From Ferruginibacter yonginensis (GTDB lineage: Bacteria > Bacteroidota > Bacteroidia > Chitinophagales > Chitinophagaceae), in contig NZ_JBHSCZ010000002.1 in the NCBI RefSeq assembly GCF_042651465.1, positions 744,001-808,000 on the forward strand: DNA of 64,000 bases, read 5' to 3'. The notes beneath the pieces were generated by a model. That model was not told where the DNA came from. It saw nothing but the letters and a program-made list of their open reading frames with translations, and searched no databases. Positions within the stretch are counted from its first letter, which is position 1, and the number at the start of each line of letters is the position of its first letter. Below are positions 52,064 to 60,531 of the stretch, in pieces. A program made the position numbers and the translations under genes.

Positions 52064-53299
52064 ATGGCAAAAACACCGATACTTCATTGTTCTTTTTGTG
52101 GCAGAAGTAGAGATGAGGTTAAAATTTTAATTGCAGGACAAGATGGGCATATATGCGAAAACTGTGTTGAGCATGCTAAAGAAATTATAGGTCAAGAAGT
52201 TGGTTTAGCACCTGAAACAAAGGCTACCTCTAACTATAAACTTACCATTAGAAAACCACAAGAAATTAAAAAGTTTTTAGATGAATACGTAATTGGCCAA
52301 GATGATGCTAAAAAAATATTAGCTGTTGCGGTATACAATCACTACAAAAGACTTAACCAAAAAACAGAAAATGACGTTGAAATAGAGAAAAGTAACATCA
52401 TTATGGTAGGCGAAACGGGTACAGGTAAAACCTTATTGGCCAAAACCATTGCTCGTATGTTGAATGTGCCTTTCGCAATTGTTGATGCTACCGTGTTTAC
52501 TGAAGCTGGTTATGTAGGTGAAGATGTGGAAAGCATGCTGAGTAGGTTGTTACAGGCTTGTAATTACGATGTTGCAGCAGCTGAAAAAGGTATTGTTTTT
52601 ATTGATGAAATTGATAAGGTTGCTCGTAAAAGTGATAACCCTAGTATTACAAGAGATGTTAGTGGCGAAGGCGTACAACAAGGATTATTGAAATTACTTG
52701 AGGGTAGCGAAGTGCTCGTACCACCACAAGGCGGCCGCAAACACCCTGAGCAAAAATTGGTAAAGGTAAACACCCAAAATATTTTATTTATTTGTGGCGG
52801 TGCTTTTAGTGGTGTTGATAAAATAATTGCTCGTAGGGTTAATACCAATGCCATTGGTTTTAATGTAAATAAAGATTTACAACAGTTTCAAGAAGATAAT
52901 TTATTACAATATATAAGTGCACCAGATTTAAAAAACTTTGGTTTAATACCAGAGTTATTAGGCAGATTGCCTGTGGTTACCTACCTCAACCCTTTAGATG
53001 CACCAACACTAAAAAATATTTTAACGGAGCCTAAAAATAGTTTGGTAAAACAGTTTACTAAATTGTTTGAAATTGAAGGTATTGCTTTAAAATTTGAGCC
53101 TGCTGTACTAGATTTTATGGTTGAAAAAGCCTTAGAATATAAACTTGGCGCAAGAGGTTTACGTAGTATTTGCGAAAGTATTTTAACGGATGCTATGTAT
53201 GAAATGCCGAGCCAAAAACTCAAAAGTTTTGATGTTACCCTTGAGTATGCACAACGTAAGTTTAGTACCAGTAAGTTAAGTATGCTTAAAGTAGCGTAA
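52064..53299 (+). CDS. clpX: ATP-dependent Clp protease ATP-binding subunit ClpX
   Basis: 411 residues. N-terminal zinc-binding domain with Cys9, Cys12, Cys31 and Cys34 (CSFCGRS...CENCVEHA), Walker A GETGTGKT (116-123), Walker B VFIDEIDKV (178-186), the pore motif region GYVGEDVESMLSRLL, sensor 1, and the C-terminal sensor 2 GARGLRSICE. It unfolds substrates and feeds them to ClpP. It lacks the usual direct clpP-clpX adjacency: a TonB receptor gene on the other strand separates them, so it has its own promoter. Confidence 0.97.
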   Translation: MAKTPILHCSFCGRSRDEVKILIAGQDGHICENCVEHAKEIIGQEVGLAPETKATSNYKLTIRKPQEIKKFLDEYVIGQDDAKKILAVAVYNHYKRLNQKTENDVEIEKSNIIMVGETGTGKTLLAKTIARMLNVPFAIVDATVFTEAGYVGEDVESMLSRLLQACNYDVAAAEKGIVFIDEIDKVARKSDNPSITRDVSGEGVQQGLLKLLEGSEVLVPPQGGRKHPEQKLVKVNTQNILFICGGAFSGVDKIIARRVNTNAIGFNVNKDLQQFQEDNLLQYISAPDLKNFGLIPELLGRLPVVTYLNPLDAPTLKNILTEPKNSLVKQFTKLFEIEGIALKFEPAVLDFMVEKALEYKLGARGLRSICESILTDAMYEMPSQKLKSFDVTLEYAQRKFSTSKLSMLKVA

Positions 53300-53321
53300 C
53301 CCCAAAAATCAATTTTTGTAA

Positions 53322-53353
53322 CCCTTTTCAATATTTGAGAAGGGCTTTTTTTT
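53322..53353 (+). terminator. Rho-independent terminator after clpX
   Basis: CCCTTTTCAA (53322-53331) pairs with TTGAGAAGGG (53335-53344, one G-U) around TAT, followed by C and a run of eight T. Confidence 0.88.
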
Positions 53354-53532
53354 GAATAGATTGCTCAATATTTTACTTTCATTTTATTAATTTAATGAGT
53401 TATTTTTTTATTGGTTCACATTATTTTAGTTTATTGTTTTTTTTCATTTTACTTTTACGCCCACAAGCATACAATTGCCCCAAAATTTAAAAAAAATGAT
53501 GGGTTAATTCTTGCAAAAACGCACAAGGGCTC
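53354..53532. other. Intergenic stretch after clpX
   Basis: The 380-base clpX-purA gap holds the clpX terminator, this very T-rich stretch with no gene or clear site, then the structured element copy B, and about 86 bases before purA. Confidence 0.5.
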
Positions 53533-53593
53533 CGGGATAGTAGCGTAAATATTTTTAAAACCATCGGTTAAAAATATTGCAGCGAATAGCCCG
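53533..53593 (+). ncRNA. Candidate structured RNA / repeat element, copy B
   Basis: CGGGATAGTAGCG, then an 11-base perfect hairpin of AT-rich sequence (arms 53548-53558 and 53568-53578), then TTGCAGCGAATAGCCCG. The outer CGGG (53533-53536) pairs with CCCG (53590-53593). It matches copy A (22641-22710, minus) in both flanks but not in the hairpin. Here it lies in the leader region of purA, on the same strand and 86 bases before its ATG. Confidence 0.55.
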
Positions 53594-53679
53594 AACTGAG
53601 GCTGATGAATGGTATAGTTGTTGACCGCCCCAATTTGACATTTTATTTTTTTTATACATTATTATTTAAACAAATTACA

Positions 53680-54942
53680 ATGGTTGATGTTATTTTGGGC
53701 TTGCAATGGGGCGATGAAGGGAAAGGAAAAATTGTTGATTTTTTTGCAAAAGACTACGATGTAGTGGCTCGTTTTCAAGGTGGCCCAAATGCTGGCCATA
53801 CTTTGTATGTAAACAATACAAAAATTGTATTGCACCAAATACCGAGTGGCATTTTTCATACCGATAAAATCAACCTTATTGGTAATGGGGTTGTGTTAGA
53901 TGCTGTAACACTTAAAAAAGAGTGTGATGCAGTAGCTGCTTTAGGTTTTGATTACAGAAAAAATTTGTACATCAGTGAACGTACACATTTAATTTTGCCT
54001 ACACATAGGGCCCTTGATAAAGCTAGTGAGTTAGCAAAAGGGTCAGAAAAAATAGGAAGTACTTTAAAAGGTATTGGACCGGCATACATGGATAAAACCG
54101 GTCGTAACGGCTTACGAGTTGGCGATTTGTTAGATAAAAGTTTTACTACACAATACATAAAACTTCGTTTGAAACACCAACGGTTGTTAGATAGTTTTAA
54201 TTTTCAAGAAGATATTAGTGCTTGGGAAGAAGAGTTTTTTGAAGCATTAGAATTTTTAAAAGAATTAAAAATTGTAAATGGTGAGTATTTCATCAATGAA
54301 CAAATTGCTGCAGGTAAAAGAGTATTGGCAGAAGGAGCACAAGGCAGTATGTTAGATGTTGATTTTGGTACATTCCCGTTTGTTACGAGCAGTAATACTA
54401 TTTCAGCAGGTGTATGCTCTGGCTTAGGTATAGCGCCACAAAAAATAAAAGAAATTATTGGTATTACAAAAGCTTATTGTACAAGGGTTGGTAGCGGCCC
54501 ATTCCCTACAGAATTACACGATGCAACAGGCGATTTTTTAAGAAATACTGGTAACGAATTTGGTAGCACTACAGGGCGCCCACGCCGCTGCGGCTGGATT
54601 GATTTAGTAGCTTTACATTTTGCTTGTATGATTAATGGGGTTACGCAAATTGTAATGACAAAAGCTGATATTTTAGATGGTTTAGATACTTTGCAAGTGT
54701 GTAACGCATATAATGTAAATGGTGTTGAAACCAAGCAGGTGCCTTTTCAAATGAATAAATTGAACATTACACCAGTATTACATTCTTTTAAAGGTTGGTA
54801 TACTGATATTACACAGTCAACAACTTTTGATAGCATGCCAGCTGAAATGAAAACATATATTGATTACCTCAATAATTATTTAAATGTTCCGGTAAAATAT
54901 ATAAGTAACGGCCCAGGAAGAGAACAATTGGTAACTATTTAA
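53680..54942 (+). CDS. purA: Adenylosuccinate synthetase
   Basis: 420 residues from the ATG at 53680 (MVDVILGLQWGDEGKGK); the frame is open upstream, but that part has no family match and would run into the structured element. It joins IMP and aspartate with GTP to form adenylosuccinate, the first step towards AMP. Motifs: GDEGKGK (11-17), GGPNAGHT, GIGPAYMDKTGRNG, EGAQGSMLDVDFGT and GSTTGRPRRCGW. The structured element before it may be a leader, but purine riboswitch features are not evident. Confidence 0.96.
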   Translation: MVDVILGLQWGDEGKGKIVDFFAKDYDVVARFQGGPNAGHTLYVNNTKIVLHQIPSGIFHTDKINLIGNGVVLDAVTLKKECDAVAALGFDYRKNLYISERTHLILPTHRALDKASELAKGSEKIGSTLKGIGPAYMDKTGRNGLRVGDLLDKSFTTQYIKLRLKHQRLLDSFNFQEDISAWEEEFFEALEFLKELKIVNGEYFINEQIAAGKRVLAEGAQGSMLDVDFGTFPFVTSSNTISAGVCSGLGIAPQKIKEIIGITKAYCTRVGSGPFPTELHDATGDFLRNTGNEFGSTTGRPRRCGWIDLVALHFACMINGVTQIVMTKADILDGLDTLQVCNAYNVNGVETKQVPFQMNKLNITPVLHSFKGWYTDITQSTTFDSMPAEMKTYIDYLNNYLNVPVKYISNGPGREQLVTI

Positions 54943-55021
54943 AATTTTATAAAAAAAAGAACGCAAAATATTTGGCGAATTAAAATTACCGTTGAAATTT
55001 TACAAATATAATTTTGATACA

Positions 55022-55462
55022 ATGGCACTGAAAAAAGATACTGGAAAAAAAGCAACAACAAAAAAAGTTGTACCAGAAAAAGGCACATCAAAATCAAAAG
55101 CTAGCAAAGCAAAAAGTATTGATGAAGATGATGATTTAGAAGATGATGACTTCGATGAAATTAAACCTACAAAAGCCGCAAAAGGCAAAGGAAAGAAAGT
55201 AGTAGCAGATGATGACGATGATGATGATATTGATGTTGCTGATGATTGGGAAAAAGCAGATGACGATGATGATTGGGATCCTGACTTTGAAGAGTTTGAT
55301 TTACCACCATCAAAAGCAAAAAAAGGCGCTACAAAAAAATCGAAAGATGATGATGATGATTTGAAACTAGATGAGTTCAAAGAATTTGATTTGTTTGATG
55401 ATGATTTAGGTGGTGGCCGTGGTGGCCGTGGTGGTTTTGATGATGACGATGATGATTTTTAA
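55022..55462 (+). CDS. Acidic, lysine-rich low-complexity protein with RGG segment and SSB-like C-terminal tip
   Basis: 146 residues from the ATG at 55022. Lys/Thr/Ser-rich N-terminal third (KKDTGKKATTKK), then alternating acidic runs (DEDDDLEDDDFDE, DDDDDDDIDVADDWEKADDD) and basic clusters, ending in GGGRGGRGGFDDDDDDF. It has no signal peptide, no membrane segment and is predicted disordered. I do not recognise a family. The tail Asp6-Phe resembles the acidic-plus-Phe tip by which SSB recruits partners; the RGG repeats suggest nucleic-acid binding. It lies between purA and pabB, 10 bases before the latter. The function is unknown. Confidence 0.75.
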   Translation: MALKKDTGKKATTKKVVPEKGTSKSKASKAKSIDEDDDLEDDDFDEIKPTKAAKGKGKKVVADDDDDDDIDVADDWEKADDDDDWDPDFEEFDLPPSKAKKGATKKSKDDDDDLKLDEFKEFDLFDDDLGGGRGGRGGFDDDDDDF

Positions 55463-55472
55463 TTAAAAGCAT

Positions 55473-56744
55473 TTGCAACAAAATACTGAAATAACAGCTG
55501 CTGTAATAGCGCTAAAATTTAAAATGTTGAACTGGGCTAACCAGTTCAACATTTTTTGTTTATTAGATAACAATGGTTACCAACACCAAACATCAGCATT
55601 TGAATGTTTATTGGCTGTTGGTGTAAAACGTTCGTTTGAATTTAAAGCAGCACACCGTTTTGATGCTTTACAGCAATTTTATAATGCAGGCCCAGGTTGG
55701 CTGTTTGGCCATTTGGGTTACAATGCAGCTGGCAATGCATACTCAACTAATAACGTTTTAAATACATCATTTGGTGATGGCTTTTTGTTTGAGCCAGTTT
55801 CAGTAATTCGATTAGATGATAAAGCACAAATAACGGTTTTACAATCTATTGAACCATCAGAAAAAATTATTGCTGAAATTTTGCAAACGCCAGTGTTTAA
55901 TGATACAACCGCCACATCTTTCACCTTAACCCATCAGCTTAGCAAGCAAGCTTATATCCAAAAAATTGAACAAATAAAAGCACATATACAACGTGGCGAT
56001 TGTTACGAAGCCAATTTTTGTATGGAGTTTTTGGGTAATGTTACCTCCTTTAATGCCATTACAGCCTATCAAAAACTTACTGCAATTTCAGCAGCACCCT
56101 TTGGGGCCTTTTATAAATTAAATCAACAATATTGTTTGTGTGCAAGCCCTGAAAGATTTTTAAAAAAGCAAGGTTCATTATTACAATCACAACCCATAAA
56201 AGGTACAGCAAAGCGTAGTAGTAATTTTGATGAAGATCATCAAAATAAAACCACATTACGCAACAGTAAAAAAGAGCAAAGTGAAAATGTAATGGTGGTT
56301 GATTTGGTACGTAATGATATGAGCCAAGTAAGTACCAAAGCATCGGTAAAAGTTACAGAGTTATTCGGTATTTACAGCTTTCCGCAAGTGCATCAAATGA
56401 TTAGTACCATTGAATGTACCTTACAAAACCCCTCACATTTTGCAAAAGCCTTAGCAGTATGTTACCCGATGGGCTCAATGACTGGAGCACCCAAAAAACG
56501 AGTAATGGAAATTATTGAAAATACAGAATTAACACAAAGGGGTTTGTTTTCTGGTGCACTAGGTTATATTACTCCTGATGGTGATTTTGATTTTAACGTT
56601 GTAATAAGGAGCTTATTTTACAACGAAGCAATGCAACAAGTATCTTTTTTTGCTGGAAGTGGCATTACTTATTATTGTGATGCAGCAGCAGAGTACGATG
56701 AATGTATGGCTAAAGCAGCCGCTTTGTTACAAGTACTACAATAA
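55473..56744 (+). CDS. pabB: PabB-like aminodeoxychorismate synthase component I
   Basis: 423 residues from a TTG at 55473; the next ATG (55524) would drop FKMLNWANQF's upstream helix, which the family has, so TTG is likely. It is a chorismate-utilising enzyme: catalytic block IQRGDCYEANFCMEFLG, QPIKGTAKR, SENVMVVDLVRNDMSQV, and PMGSMTGAPKKRVMEII with FSGALGYI. It converts chorismate with glutamine-derived ammonia towards p-aminobenzoate for folate. No pabA or pabC is beside it. The compact length and missing N-terminal tryptophan-binding elements favour PabB over TrpE. Confidence 0.88.
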   Translation: MQQNTEITAAVIALKFKMLNWANQFNIFCLLDNNGYQHQTSAFECLLAVGVKRSFEFKAAHRFDALQQFYNAGPGWLFGHLGYNAAGNAYSTNNVLNTSFGDGFLFEPVSVIRLDDKAQITVLQSIEPSEKIIAEILQTPVFNDTTATSFTLTHQLSKQAYIQKIEQIKAHIQRGDCYEANFCMEFLGNVTSFNAITAYQKLTAISAAPFGAFYKLNQQYCLCASPERFLKKQGSLLQSQPIKGTAKRSSNFDEDHQNKTTLRNSKKEQSENVMVVDLVRNDMSQVSTKASVKVTELFGIYSFPQVHQMISTIECTLQNPSHFAKALAVCYPMGSMTGAPKKRVMEIIENTELTQRGLFSGALGYITPDGDFDFNVVIRSLFYNEAMQQVSFFAGSGITYYCDAAAEYDECMAKAAALLQVLQ

Positions 56745-56745
56745 T

Positions 56746-57936
56746 TTAATTTTTAGTTTTCTTTTTTGTACCCGTTGGTGTTTTTAAACTTGGGTAAACT
56801 GTTGCATTATCTGGCACATCAGCATCGCCTAACATCAACTGTACTGATTCATTTAGTATCTGGTATTTTTTGGTAATAAACTGCGTCATTTTATCGCTTG
56901 GTAAAATCAATTCGTACCTACCATTGGCTGCAATTTGGTTATCAAACAAAGGGTTATAACGGTTAAACGATACAATATCCATTGCAATATTTTTTGCTAT
57001 TACAACAGAGCTGTATTTACCTGTAATGGTTGCTGTTTCGGCTTGTTCCATTTCTTCAATTGAAATGGTTGGTTTGTTATTATAAGGGTTTAAGGCACTG
57101 CCGCCTGAGCCGCTCATACCAAAACCTGTGTTGTTAAATGTATTGGTGTTACCACCTGCTTCCATAATATAGTGTGTGGCAATAAACTTTTTTACATGGT
57201 TGCGACTTTCTTCAGGCAAATAATATTGCAATGCCCAAAAATTTCGACTACCACTTTTTTGTATAGCACTGTACACCCTACCAGGCCCGCCATTGTAGGC
57301 TGCAATCACCAATAACCAATCGTGCATTTGCTTATACAGCATTAATAAATAACGGGCTGCTGCATGGGTACTTTTAAAATAATCTCTTCTATCATCTGTT
57401 ACACCATTTACCACCAAACCAAATTGACGAGCAGTGTAGGGCATAAATTGCCAAGGCCCTCCAGCTCCAACCCAACTGGTAGCGGTGGTTTTTAAATTAC
57501 TTTCAATTACAGCTAAGTATTTTAATTCTTTCGGCAATCCGTATTGGGTAAAAATATTATCAATCAAATTAAAATAGGGCAAGCACCAACTTTTCATATT
57601 GGTTAAATATTTACTGTGTAGGCGTAAATAATCTTGCATATATTTTTCTGCATTAGGGTTTACCTGTTGCGAATAGGGCATGGCAGCATTGTAGCCGTAA
57701 GCAGGGAACAAGTTTTTTAATCCATAACGGGTTAATTGACTAAAGTACTGTACTTTGTCTTTTTTAGGTACGCTTCTCGTTTCAACAATTTCATCAATTA
57801 TATTATCTTCTACCTTTTCTAAAGTGGTATCATTTAAAGGTAGTAGGGTACTATCTTGCGCTATAGTTTTTTGTGCATTACCGTTTATAAAAACAGCTAC
57901 ACATAACAAGGTTGATATGACGATGGTTTTCAGCAT
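56746..57936 (-). CDS. MltD-like membrane-bound or secreted lytic transglycosylase
   Basis: 396 residues. Signal peptide (MLKTIVISTLLCVAVFINGN), a spacer, then an SLT domain with catalytic Glu145 in LAVIESNLK, GAGGPWQFMPYTARQFGL and IAAYNGGPGRV. It cleaves peptidoglycan to 1,6-anhydro-muropeptides. The LysM repeats of classical MltD are absent; the C-terminal 110 residues instead are another domain (RYNPLFDNQIAANGRYELIL). It follows gatA by five bases on the minus strand and converges with pabB. Confidence 0.88.
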   Translation of the reverse strand: MLKTIVISTLLCVAVFINGNAQKTIAQDSTLLPLNDTTLEKVEDNIIDEIVETRSVPKKDKVQYFSQLTRYGLKNLFPAYGYNAAMPYSQQVNPNAEKYMQDYLRLHSKYLTNMKSWCLPYFNLIDNIFTQYGLPKELKYLAVIESNLKTTATSWVGAGGPWQFMPYTARQFGLVVNGVTDDRRDYFKSTHAAARYLLMLYKQMHDWLLVIAAYNGGPGRVYSAIQKSGSRNFWALQYYLPEESRNHVKKFIATHYIMEAGGNTNTFNNTGFGMSGSGGSALNPYNNKPTISIEEMEQAETATITGKYSSVVIAKNIAMDIVSFNRYNPLFDNQIAANGRYELILPSDKMTQFITKKYQILNESVQLMLGDADVPDNATVYPSLKTPTGTKKKTKN

Positions 57937-57941
57937 TAATT

Positions 57942-59387
57942 TTAAACAGCCGTTATTTTATATTCGCTCATGAGCATATCTGCAATTTGGTGCAAAATTA
58001 CTTCATGGTTTTTATTAGTGAGTATTTGTACCCCAAACGGCATGTTATTACTGTGTGAAAATAATGGTACCGCCAAAGCTGGTAAGCCCGTTAAATTAGC
58101 AAATACCGTAAAAATATCAGCTAAATATGTGGCAATAGGGTCTTTATCATTTTGGCCAATATTGAAGGCCGTTGTAGGACATACAGGCAAAATAATGGCA
58201 TCGTAGGTTTCAAATATTTTGGTTACTTGATCAACTAACAAGCGTCTTATTTTTTGTGCTTTATTGTAAAAGGCATCATAATACCCGGTACTTAGTACAA
58301 ATGTGCCCAACATTATTCGTTTTTTTACTTCGTCGCCAAATCCTTCTGTTCTATTATGAAGGTAAAATTCATTAAGGTTGGCTGCAGGTAAAGCTGATTG
58401 ATGGCCATACCGAATACCATCATACCTACTTAAGTTACTACTAGCTTCGGCTGTGGTGAGTACATAATAGGCTGGTACAATATAATCGAGGTATTCAAAA
58501 TCAATAACATCAGTTAAATGGTTGCCTTGATGTAATTGAACTTGTAATGATGTTATGGCACCAGCAATTTCAACGTCAATACCTTTTGTTTGTAAAGTTG
58601 GTTGAAGAAAAGCAAATTTGTATTTCTTTTGGGGATGATGCGGCTCAAAATTAAAAGCGGTGGTGGTTTGCAGCATCGTACTATCCATTACATCTGGCTG
58701 GTGCATAATGCTAAATAGTAAAGCAACATCTTGTACGGTTGTTCCAAAAATGCCTATTTGGTCAAACGATGAGGCGTAGGCAATTAACCCATACCTTGAA
58801 ATTGCACCATAGCTAGGCTTTAAACCAATAATACCACAAAAGTCGGCTGGTTGGCGAACAGAGCCACCCGTATCGCTCCCCAATGAAAGCATACACATAC
58901 CAGCTTGTACTGCCACAGCGCTACCGCCAGATGAACCTCCGGGTACTTTTGTATGATCTAATGCATTAAGCACTTTTCCATAATATGAATTTTCGTTGGT
59001 GCTACCCATCGCAAATTCGTCGCAATTACAGTTGCCAATGATGATGGCATCTTCATCAATTAAAAATTGTAATGCAGTAGCAGTGTATAACGATTCAAAA
59101 TTTTGTAAGATGTTAGATGCAGCTGATACTTTATGACCTGCGTAACAAATAACATCTTTAATAGCGATTACAACACCATGTAACTTTTTGAGTGGCGTAC
59201 CGGCTTTACGTAACGCATCTAATTGTTGTGCTTTTTGTAAAGCCTCAGTTTCGTACACTTCAATAAATGCATTAAGGTGTTGCTGTTGTTTTATTTGGGT
59301 AAGATAGTGCTGTACCACCGCTTCGCAGCTTATTTCTGCTGCATTAAGTTGTTGGTGGTATTGCTGTATAGTTGAAAATGAAAACAT
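57942..59387 (-). CDS. gatA: Aspartyl/glutamyl-tRNA amidotransferase subunit A
   Basis: 481 residues. The amidase-signature triad is complete: Lys77 in IAIKDVI, Ser152 in PGGSSGGSA and nucleophile Ser176 in GSDTGGSVRQP. It liberates ammonia from glutamine for the GatCAB conversion of Glu-tRNA-Gln or Asp-tRNA-Asn. gatB and gatC are not in the window. It sits between a tatA terminator and the transglycosylase gene, five bases before it, so the two may be co-transcribed. Confidence 0.93.
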   Translation of the reverse strand: MFSFSTIQQYHQQLNAAEISCEAVVQHYLTQIKQQQHLNAFIEVYETEALQKAQQLDALRKAGTPLKKLHGVVIAIKDVICYAGHKVSAASNILQNFESLYTATALQFLIDEDAIIIGNCNCDEFAMGSTNENSYYGKVLNALDHTKVPGGSSGGSAVAVQAGMCMLSLGSDTGGSVRQPADFCGIIGLKPSYGAISRYGLIAYASSFDQIGIFGTTVQDVALLFSIMHQPDVMDSTMLQTTTAFNFEPHHPQKKYKFAFLQPTLQTKGIDVEIAGAITSLQVQLHQGNHLTDVIDFEYLDYIVPAYYVLTTAEASSNLSRYDGIRYGHQSALPAANLNEFYLHNRTEGFGDEVKKRIMLGTFVLSTGYYDAFYNKAQKIRRLLVDQVTKIFETYDAIILPVCPTTAFNIGQNDKDPIATYLADIFTVFANLTGLPALAVPLFSHSNNMPFGVQILTNKNHEVILHQIADMLMSEYKITAV

Positions 59388-59411
59388 ATTGTAAAGGTAA
59401 TTGAAACCAAT

Positions 59412-59451
59412 AAAAAGGCCGAAAAACAGGCGCTTGTCCTATTTTTCGGCC
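59412..59451 (-). terminator. Rho-independent terminator after tatA
   Basis: GGCCGAAAAA (59417-59426) pairs with TTTTTCGGCC (59442-59451), with inner AGG/CCT pairs; on the minus strand it ends in TTTTTATT. It begins 20 bases past the tatA stop. Confidence 0.88.
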
Positions 59452-59470
59452 ATCAATATTTTAAATAATA

Positions 59471-59767
59471 TTAAGAGTTTTTAAGTGCTTGCTCTTCTCT
59501 TAATTGTTGCAATTTTAATTCTTGTAATCTAATTTCATCAGCAGTTGACATGGGTTGTCTGTCTTTTTCTCTCATGCCTTCTTCAATTTCACTTTTTACA
59601 TTGTTTTTAGCATCATTAAATTCTCTCATGCCTTTACCCACACCTCTCATTAATTCTGGTATTTTTTTACCACCAAACATTAACAATACTACTAAGATGA
59701 TTAAAATCCATTCGCTACCGCCTGGCATAGACAATAACAATACGTTGTTGAAAATATGTTGTACCAT
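59471..59767 (-). CDS. tatA: Twin-arginine translocase subunit TatA/TatB
   Basis: 98 residues: one N-terminal membrane helix (about 18-35, EWILIILVVLLMFG), the hinge FGGKKIPELMRGVGKGMREF, an amphipathic helix and a charged tail. The sequence fits TatA of Bacteroidota, where it pairs with TatC to export folded proteins. tatC is not in the window. Single-gene unit between terminators. Confidence 0.93.
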   Translation of the reverse strand: MVQHIFNNVLLLSMPGGSEWILIILVVLLMFGGKKIPELMRGVGKGMREFNDAKNNVKSEIEEGMREKDRQPMSTADEIRLQELKLQQLREEQALKNS

Positions 59768-59883
59768 AACTATTTTTTTAAAGTGTAAAGATAAATGATT
59801 TTATACGAGTGCAACTTTGATTTGTTGATTATTATTTCGTTTAACGGGGTATTAACTTTAATTACATCACTATTAAATAAAAA

Positions 59884-59916
59884 TAAAAAAAGCGAAACCA
59901 TTAAGTTTCGCTTTTT
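59884..59916 (-). terminator. Rho-independent terminator after rplS
   Basis: Twelve-base arms (59887-59898 and 59905-59916; core AGCGAAAC/GTTTCGCT) with a 6-base loop, followed on the minus strand by T residues. It starts 20 bases past the L19 stop. Confidence 0.88.
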
Positions 59917-59935
59917 ACAATCATTTGTATATGAA

Positions 59936-60310
59936 TTAGGCTTTACCTTTTTTAAGACCAACAGCCATTCTTTTTTCTTTAATACGAGCACTTTTACCAC
60001 TTCTTTCACGTAAGAAATACAATTTAGCCCTTCTTACACGACCAACTTTGTTTAAAACAATACTTTCGATGTTTGGTGAAAATACAGGGAATAGGCGCTC
60101 AACACCTACGCCATCGCTTATTTTACGTACAGTAAAAGTAGCGGTAGAACCAGTACCTTGACGTTTAATAACATCACCTTTAAAGCTTTGAATACGCTCT
60201 TTAGTACCTTCTACAATTTTGTAGTTAACAGTTACGTTATCACCTGCCTTAAAAGTAGGAAGTGTTGGTATAGTGGTTAATTGTTCGTGTACAAATGCTA
60301 CTGCGTCCAT
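59936..60310 (-). CDS. rplS: Ribosomal protein L19 (bL19)
   Basis: 124 residues from the ATG at 60310; the frame is open for eight more codons but the promoter lies there. Motifs FKAGDNVTVNYKIVEGTKER, IQSFKGDVIKRQGTG and KVGRVRRAKLYFLRERSGK are typical of bL19, at the 30S-50S interface. It is monocistronic here (no rimM-trmD neighbours). Confidence 0.96.
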   Translation of the reverse strand: MDAVAFVHEQLTTIPTLPTFKAGDNVTVNYKIVEGTKERIQSFKGDVIKRQGTGSTATFTVRKISDGVGVERLFPVFSPNIESIVLNKVGRVRRAKLYFLRERSGKSARIKEKRMAVGLKKGKA

Positions 60311-60331
60311 ATCTATTCTTATTTTGGAGTG

Positions 60332-60339
60332 CAAAGGTA
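60332..60339 (-). promoter_or_regulatory. Candidate rplS promoter -7 element
   Basis: Minus-strand TACCTTTG, a perfect TAnnTTTG, 21 bases before the ATG at 60310. Transcription would start about 15 bases before the gene, leaving little leader. Confidence 0.5.
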
Positions 60340-60479
60340 AGGGAAATTTTCAAAAAATGTCATTTAACTGCTAATATTTTTTATTGGGTAGTCGATTTCA
60401 GTTAAAAATACTTTATAAGATCAACTTTTGGTAAGCTGTAAAGGTGCTTCAATTAAAATAATACGCTGCTAAATGAAGA

Positions 60480-60517
60480 AAAAAATAAGCGATGACAATA
60501 ATCATCGCTTATTTTTT
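60480..60517 (-). terminator. Rho-independent terminator after rny
   Basis: Perfect 16-base arms (core TAAGCGATGA/TCATCGCTTA, with A6/T6 outer parts) around a 6-base loop, 14 bases past the rny stop. Confidence 0.9.
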
Positions 60518-60531
60518 ATGATTTGCACCTA

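Noticed and set aside
59392..59399. TACCTTTA as the gatA promoter
   Set aside because: It lies only four bases from the ATG, which would leave no leader, and its last base deviates from TAnnTTTG.
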